The translations under genes were made by a program, and so were the position numbers. The notes under the pieces are model-generated. The model saw nothing but the letters and a program-made list of their open reading frames with translations, was not told where the DNA came from and made no database searches. This document shows positions 60,810-64,000 of a DNA stretch of 64,000 nucleotides, one piece after another (position 1 is the first letter of the stretch; each line of letters opens with the position of its first letter). Source of the stretch: an uncultured bacterium (GTDB lineage: Bacteria > Bacillota > Clostridia > Lachnospirales > Lachnospiraceae). Where the stretch lies: contig CANSYK010000009.1 of the NCBI GenBank assembly GCA_947651225.1, positions 1 to 64,000 of the forward strand, read 5' to 3'.

Positions 60810-61037
60810 TCAGACACCTGTGATATGGTCAAAATCAATCCGAACAATTTTACCAGATTCATCGCCGATATAGCTTTTCATATAGTAATGATTCTCCATG
60901 ACACCTTTTAGTTCTTCCGCTTCATATAAAGAATAAATTCTTCCATCCACAGCTACAGGAACCCCCGTTGTCTGCGCAGCATATAGCTCCGATAAAAGCC
61001 AGTCATACATTTCATTTTTTAATTCTTTTGATTCCAT
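60810..61037 (-). CDS. Conserved-looking 75-residue protein, family not recognised
   Basis: From the ATG at 61037 (GGAGG 8 bases upstream). The product reads MESKELKNEMYDWLLSELYA, then VPVAVDGRIYSLYEAEELKG, and ends IDFDHITGV. It is small, acidic and predicted mixed alpha/beta, with no motif I can name. An upstream start would add 18 residues but lacks a ribosome site. It stands alone: over 300 bases without genes on the left and 630 on the right. Confidence 0.6.
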   Translation of the reverse strand: MESKELKNEMYDWLLSELYAAQTTGVPVAVDGRIYSLYEAEELKGVMENHYYMKSYIGDESGKIVRIDFDHITGV

Positions 61038-61669
61038 CTGTTCTTCCTCCCAAATAGCCAGTCCATCCAGTACAGTATTGTGATACGCCAAGGACCTTTT
61101 ATCTTTTTATGCCGCAAGCTGCGAATCCGAATATGCGCAGAACCAGAAGGAACCTTTCTCAGCCCTGTCTCATATGATAAACTGTGTTCTCCAGAGTGCC
61201 TGAATCTTTTTCCCACCTCCCTTTCCTGCGGATTCACACTCACTGCATGTGCTTATTATAGGACACAAAACACTACAAAAGCTATTGGGAAACCCATTAA
61301 AAAAAAATTATTATTTTGTGTAAAAATTGACTGGATTTTTTCATTTCCTCACATTTTTCTCACATTTGAGAATATTAAACAAAAAAACAAATTCTGCCAG
61401 TATTTATTTCTACACTTTAACAAATCATATAGTAGTGTCCTTATCAACCGTTATAAACTTAAGATTCATTATGCCAGTCCATTGACTTCTATACCCGATT
61501 CACTTATAATTTATACATAGGAAAGACAATTCACTGTTACTATTCACCATATTTTTGTCTTTTCTAAAGAACTATTATGTCAGAGTGTGTTGAATTTGTT
61601 TTTAAATCTGTACAATAGATGTGGAAATCCATTTTCAGATATGCTCTGAGTGAGAGGGGAAGTGAGCCT
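61038..61669. other. 632-bp gap before mecA
   Basis: AT-rich with several short open frames on both strands, none with a good ribosome site or recognisable family. A TTACTATTCACCAT relative of the ACGGCT repeat is at 61533. The mecA promoter should lie in the last 150 bases. Confidence 0.4.
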
Positions 61670-62494
61670 ATGCGAATTGAAAAAATAAACGAAAAGCAAA
61701 TTCGCTGTACCTTAAACCAAAAAGATTTAAAGGATCGTGAAATCGGTATCAGCGAATTGGCATACGGTACAGCCAAAGCAAAGGCATTATTCCGTGATAT
61801 GATACAGCAGGCTTCCTATGAACTGGGCTTTGATGCTGATGACATCCCACTCATGATTGAAGCAATTCCTCTGCTTCCCGAAGCTCTGGTTTTGATTATT
61901 ACAAAAGTGGAAGACCCTGATGAACTGGACACTCGTTTTTCCTGCTTTACCGAAGAAAGAAACTGGGAAGAGGAAGATGATTTTGACTATATGGGGCTGG
62001 ATGGCTATGATGATTTAATTGCATACGAAGAACAATATGATGAGATACCTGATGAAGAAATATGGGAATTTGCCGAAGATGATTCCAATCTGTTAGATGC
62101 ACCAGTAAACACTGATCATGCCGAACAGGATTTTATTTCCTTGCCTGAAGTATTAGGTATGGAGCCCCGTCCAAAGACTTCCCCAGGGAAAAAAACACAC
62201 GATATTGTTATGATTTTTGCTTTTCCTAAGCTGGAGGACGTTTCCAATCTTTCCAGCCACATTCACACAATATATCATGGAGAAAACACCTTATATAAAG
62301 ATGCATCCTCCGGGACCTATTATCTACTTCTGCACCGTTCTGAGCATGAACCGGAAGAATTCAGCAGAATATGCAATATTTTATATGAATATGGAACCAT
62401 TGTTAAGAACTCAGGTTCCAATCAATATTATTATGAAGAACATTTTCGTCCGATTATTAAGAAAAATGCGGTCGAAGTATTAGCAAAAGTTTAG
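61670..62494 (+). CDS. mecA: MecA-type adaptor for ClpC
   Basis: 274 residues from the ATG at 61670 (GAGGGGA upstream). The N-terminal domain MRIEKINEKQIRCTLNQKDL, then ISELAYGTAKAKALFRDMI, recognises substrates. An acidic linker (EEEDDFDYMGLDGYDDLIAY) follows. The C-terminal domain binds ClpC (HDIVMIFAFPKLEDVSNLS; YYLLLHRSEHEPEEFSRIC). MecA drives degradation of regulators such as ComK and adjusts stress and sporulation. The C-terminal YEEHFRPIIKKNAVEVL end is typical. Confidence 0.9.
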   Translation: MRIEKINEKQIRCTLNQKDLKDREIGISELAYGTAKAKALFRDMIQQASYELGFDADDIPLMIEAIPLLPEALVLIITKVEDPDELDTRFSCFTEERNWEEEDDFDYMGLDGYDDLIAYEEQYDEIPDEEIWEFAEDDSNLLDAPVNTDHAEQDFISLPEVLGMEPRPKTSPGKKTHDIVMIFAFPKLEDVSNLSSHIHTIYHGENTLYKDASSGTYYLLLHRSEHEPEEFSRICNILYEYGTIVKNSGSNQYYYEEHFRPIIKKNAVEVLAKV

Positions 62495-62501
62495 AATTCC
62501 A

Positions 62502-62540
62502 AAAAAACACCGCCTGTTTTACTTACAGGCGGTGTTTTTT
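62502..62540. terminator. Bidirectional terminator between mecA and the DUF1858 gene
   Basis: AAAAAACACCGCCTGT and ACAGGCGGTGTTTTTT give a 16-base stem with loop TTTACTT, effective on both strands for the converging genes. Confidence 0.9.
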
Positions 62541-62582
62541 CATAACAGATATAGAAATTTCCCAAAGAAAACTCTCCATGGT

Positions 62583-62795
62583 TTATACCTCTTTCTTCGC
62601 AAGATAAGTATTCACTGAACTTACCAGCTCCTCCGCATCCAAACCATGTACAACCGCTGCTTCCTCCAGGCTTTCGCCCTGTGCAGACGGACAGCCAATG
62701 CAATGCATTCCTGATGCCATAAGAATTGGCGCAATCCCTGGATCAATCTGAAGCATATCCGCAATAACCATTTCTTTGTTTACCGTACTTGCCAT
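62583..62795 (-). CDS. DUF1858 protein (hybrid-cluster-associated redox disulfide domain)
   Basis: 70 residues. VNKEMVIADMLQIDPGIAPIL, then MASGMHCIGCPSAQGESLEEA, contain the CIGCPSA Cys-x2-Cys of DUF1858, and HGLDAEELVSSVNTYL the closing helices. The family is small and common in anaerobes, often near hybrid-cluster or thiol-redox proteins. Activity is not established. AGGAAAG lies upstream of the start. It ends near the mecA terminator. Confidence 0.88.
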   Translation of the reverse strand: MASTVNKEMVIADMLQIDPGIAPILMASGMHCIGCPSAQGESLEEAAVVHGLDAEELVSSVNTYLAKKEV

Positions 62796-62921
62796 ATTTC
62801 TTTCCTCCGCTTTTCTTAGGAACTATATGAAAATAACAATTTCCAGACAGTTTCTTAATTATTTATTGAAGTAAAAATACCTTTTCTATTGGTATTTTTT
62901 GCAAAATGAACTATTTTATCC

Positions 62922-63085
62922 CTAGTATAACCCAATTTAATTAACCATACCTTTTGCTGGTCTGCTTTCCCGATAGCACAAGTGTAAAATCCTCAGCGCA
63001 GCCCACTGTGCCTACGTTTTTACACCTGCACTCTCAAAAAAACATACTCACCAAAAGATAAGGTAATTAAATCGGATTATACTAG
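62922..63085. mobile_element. 164-bp miniature inverted-repeat element with CTAGTATAA ends
   Basis: CTAGTATAACCCAATTTAAT at the left is the complement, with about three mismatches, of ATTAAATCGGATTATACTAG at the right. The match goes on inward (CCTTTTGCTGGT / ACTCACCAAAAG). The centre carries GTGTAAAA / TTTTTACAC. No coding capacity. Confidence 0.7.
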
Positions 63086-63112
63086 AGCGTGTTTAAAAAA
63101 ACCATTTTCACA

Positions 63113-63155
63113 GAAAAAACTGCCGTACCCAGCTTGTTAAAGCAGGGCCGACAGT
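63113..63155 (-). terminator. Terminator after the ferredoxin gene
   Basis: On the minus strand ACTGTCGGCCCTGC pairs imperfectly with GCTGGGTACGGCAGT, loop TTTAACAA, followed by TTTTTTCTG. Confidence 0.6.
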
Positions 63156-63201
63156 TCTGTTACTGTCCAAAGAATCCCAAGGCCAGTAACTTATCGTTAC
63201 A

Positions 63202-63372
63202 TTAGCCCTCTGAGATAGCACCTGAAGGACATGTTCCTGCACAAGCACCACAATCGATGCAAGTATCTGGATCAATTTCATAATGAGATGCACCCTCTGA
63301 GATAGCACCTGCTGGACATCCGCCAGCGCAAGCACCACAGCTGACACAATCATCGCCAATTACATATGCCAT
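63202..63372 (-). CDS. 2[4Fe-4S] clostridial-type ferredoxin
   Basis: 56 residues, ATG at 63372 with AAAGGAGG 10 bases upstream. It reads AYVIGDDCVSCGACAGGCPA, then GAISEGASHYEIDPDTC and IDCGACAGTCPSGAISEG: two full C-x2-C-x2-C-x3-C-P motifs with the internal duplication of the classic Clostridium pasteurianum ferredoxin. It is the main low-potential electron carrier for pyruvate:ferredoxin oxidoreductase, hydrogenase or Rnf. A longer frame in a different phase over the same bases is a shadow. Confidence 0.95.
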   Translation of the reverse strand: MAYVIGDDCVSCGACAGGCPAGAISEGASHYEIDPDTCIDCGACAGTCPSGAISEG

Positions 63373-63455
63373 AGTAGTTGTTCCTCCTTTTATTATGTGA
63401 TATCCCCATTCTAATACACTTTTGTATTTTTTACAAGAGGGGATTCAAAATCATG

Positions 63456-64000
63456 CTAAAAATCTACCTCGGTATCATAGTAACAGCACTTCAACAGTTT
63501 TTCCATTTCCTCCTGGGAAGGCTGACGTGGATTGGAACCTGTACATGCATCCAATAAAGCATTTGCCGCAATATCAGAAAGCTTTGACAAAAATTCCTCT
63601 TCCGGAACCATGGAAGTATCTGCAATTACACCACCATCTGCATAATTTTTAATCGACTGCGGAATCTTAAGGTCATCATTCATTCCACGCAGATATTGAA
63701 TCAGCAAATCAACTTTCTCGTCATCACTGCTTCCACCAAGTTTCATAAAGTCAGCAATCTCACCATAACGTTTCTTTGCCGTTTCATCTTTACTGTTAAA
63801 ACGGATTACCTTTGGCAGATACATTGCGTTTGCCGCACCATGGATAATATGTCCGCCCTGAAAGGCTGCCCCTGTCTTATGTGCCATAGAATGTACAATT
63901 CCAAGCAATGCATTGGAAAATGCCATACCCGCAAGGCACTGTGCATCGTGCATCTGCGCCCTTGCTTCCATATCACCGCCAAAAGACTTCACCAGATTTT
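63456..64000 (-). CDS. Iron-containing alcohol dehydrogenase, C-terminal part (runs off the window)
   Basis: The frame continues past the right edge, so only about 181 C-terminal residues are present. HDAQCLAGMAFSNALLGIVH, then SMAHKTGAAFQGGHIIHGAANA, holds the iron-binding histidines of group III alcohol dehydrogenases. DGGVIADTSMVPEEEFL and ACTGSNPRQPSQEEMEKLL are typical of the butanol/lactaldehyde-type clostridial enzymes. Substrate (ethanol, butanol, 1,2-propanediol) cannot be decided from this part. Confidence 0.9.
   Translation of the reverse strand, partial: NLVKSFGGDMEARAQMHDAQCLAGMAFSNALLGIVHSMAHKTGAAFQGGHIIHGAANAMYLPKVIRFNSKDETAKKRYGEIADFMKLGGSSDDEKVDLLIQYLRGMNDDLKIPQSIKNYADGGVIADTSMVPEEEFLSKLSDIAANALLDACTGSNPRQPSQEEMEKLLKCCYYDTEVDF

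Noticed and set aside
61019..61243. Minus-strand 74-residue frame overlapping the small unknown gene.
   Set aside because: GTG start without a ribosome site, Arg/Lys-rich shadow composition, and it conflicts with the better-supported 60810-61037 frame.
63108..63359. Hydrophobic 83-residue frame over the ferredoxin gene.
   Set aside because: It is the shifted frame of a perfect 2[4Fe-4S] ferredoxin with its own ribosome site.
1..64000. CRISPR arrays, prophage or conjugative modules, tRNA or rRNA genes.
   Set aside because: I saw no regularly spaced direct repeats, integrase, phage structural, relaxase, rRNA or cloverleaf sequences in the window; a tRNAscan or Infernal run could still find a missed small RNA.

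Overview
The window looks like chromosome of a spore-forming, low-GC anaerobe of the Clostridia, most likely a Lachnospiraceae gut bacterium. The pointers are the glgC/glgD pair, spoVG, sipL, cwlD, a MecA adaptor, a DUF4250 protein, a 2[4Fe-4S] ferredoxin, several receiver and sigma-factor systems and many short intergenic repeats. I found no rRNA, tRNA, CRISPR array or intact transposase gene. Species cannot be named from this stretch alone.

Layout. (1) 1-11.2 kb is an accessory island on the minus strand: a tight operon of a DUF6361-like protein, a phospholipase-D-like nuclease and a large SNF2-type helicase, followed by an unrecognised protein, a Nudix-DUF429 fusion and an Rpn-type nuclease. 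It is flanked by a RelE/Phd toxin-antitoxin pair, a broken acetyltransferase and a truncated radical-SAM gene. I regard the operon as a candidate, possibly undescribed, defence system. (2) 11.4-24 kb is a graveyard. A galactose-type regulator/kinase/mglBAC transport locus and a second two-component/ABC-exporter locus both carry deletions, frameshifts, nonsense codons and miniature-element insertions. (3) 24-28 kb holds a TetR regulator with a clear promoter and operator, a polyferredoxin membrane protein, and a full-length AAA-ATPase/nuclease with broken relatives nearby. (4) 28-36 kb is core metabolism and replication: spoVG, glgDC, murC, a cluster of DnaA boxes, a DnaD/DnaB-like and DnaI/DnaC-like loader pair, and a PRPP synthetase-like gene. 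(5) 36-42 kb has two ECF sigma/anti-sigma modules, a stand-alone structured RNA, a LytTR regulator without its phospho-acceptor, and a pseudoknotted leader-type RNA. (6) 42-64 kb is mostly housekeeping: ileS, an FAD protein, murG, an EAL protein, a chemoreceptor, sipL, ilvE, rpiB-ywlE-tsaC, cwlD, a GH18 protein, mecA, DUF1858, ferredoxin and an iron alcohol dehydrogenase running off the end.

At least four families of miniature inverted-repeat elements are scattered through the window. One 135-bp, three-hairpin element occurs three times. Another, with aggaactgt ends, sits at several broken genes and between the RNA leader and ileS. Decay is concentrated between 10.6 and 23.7 kb; the rest is largely intact.
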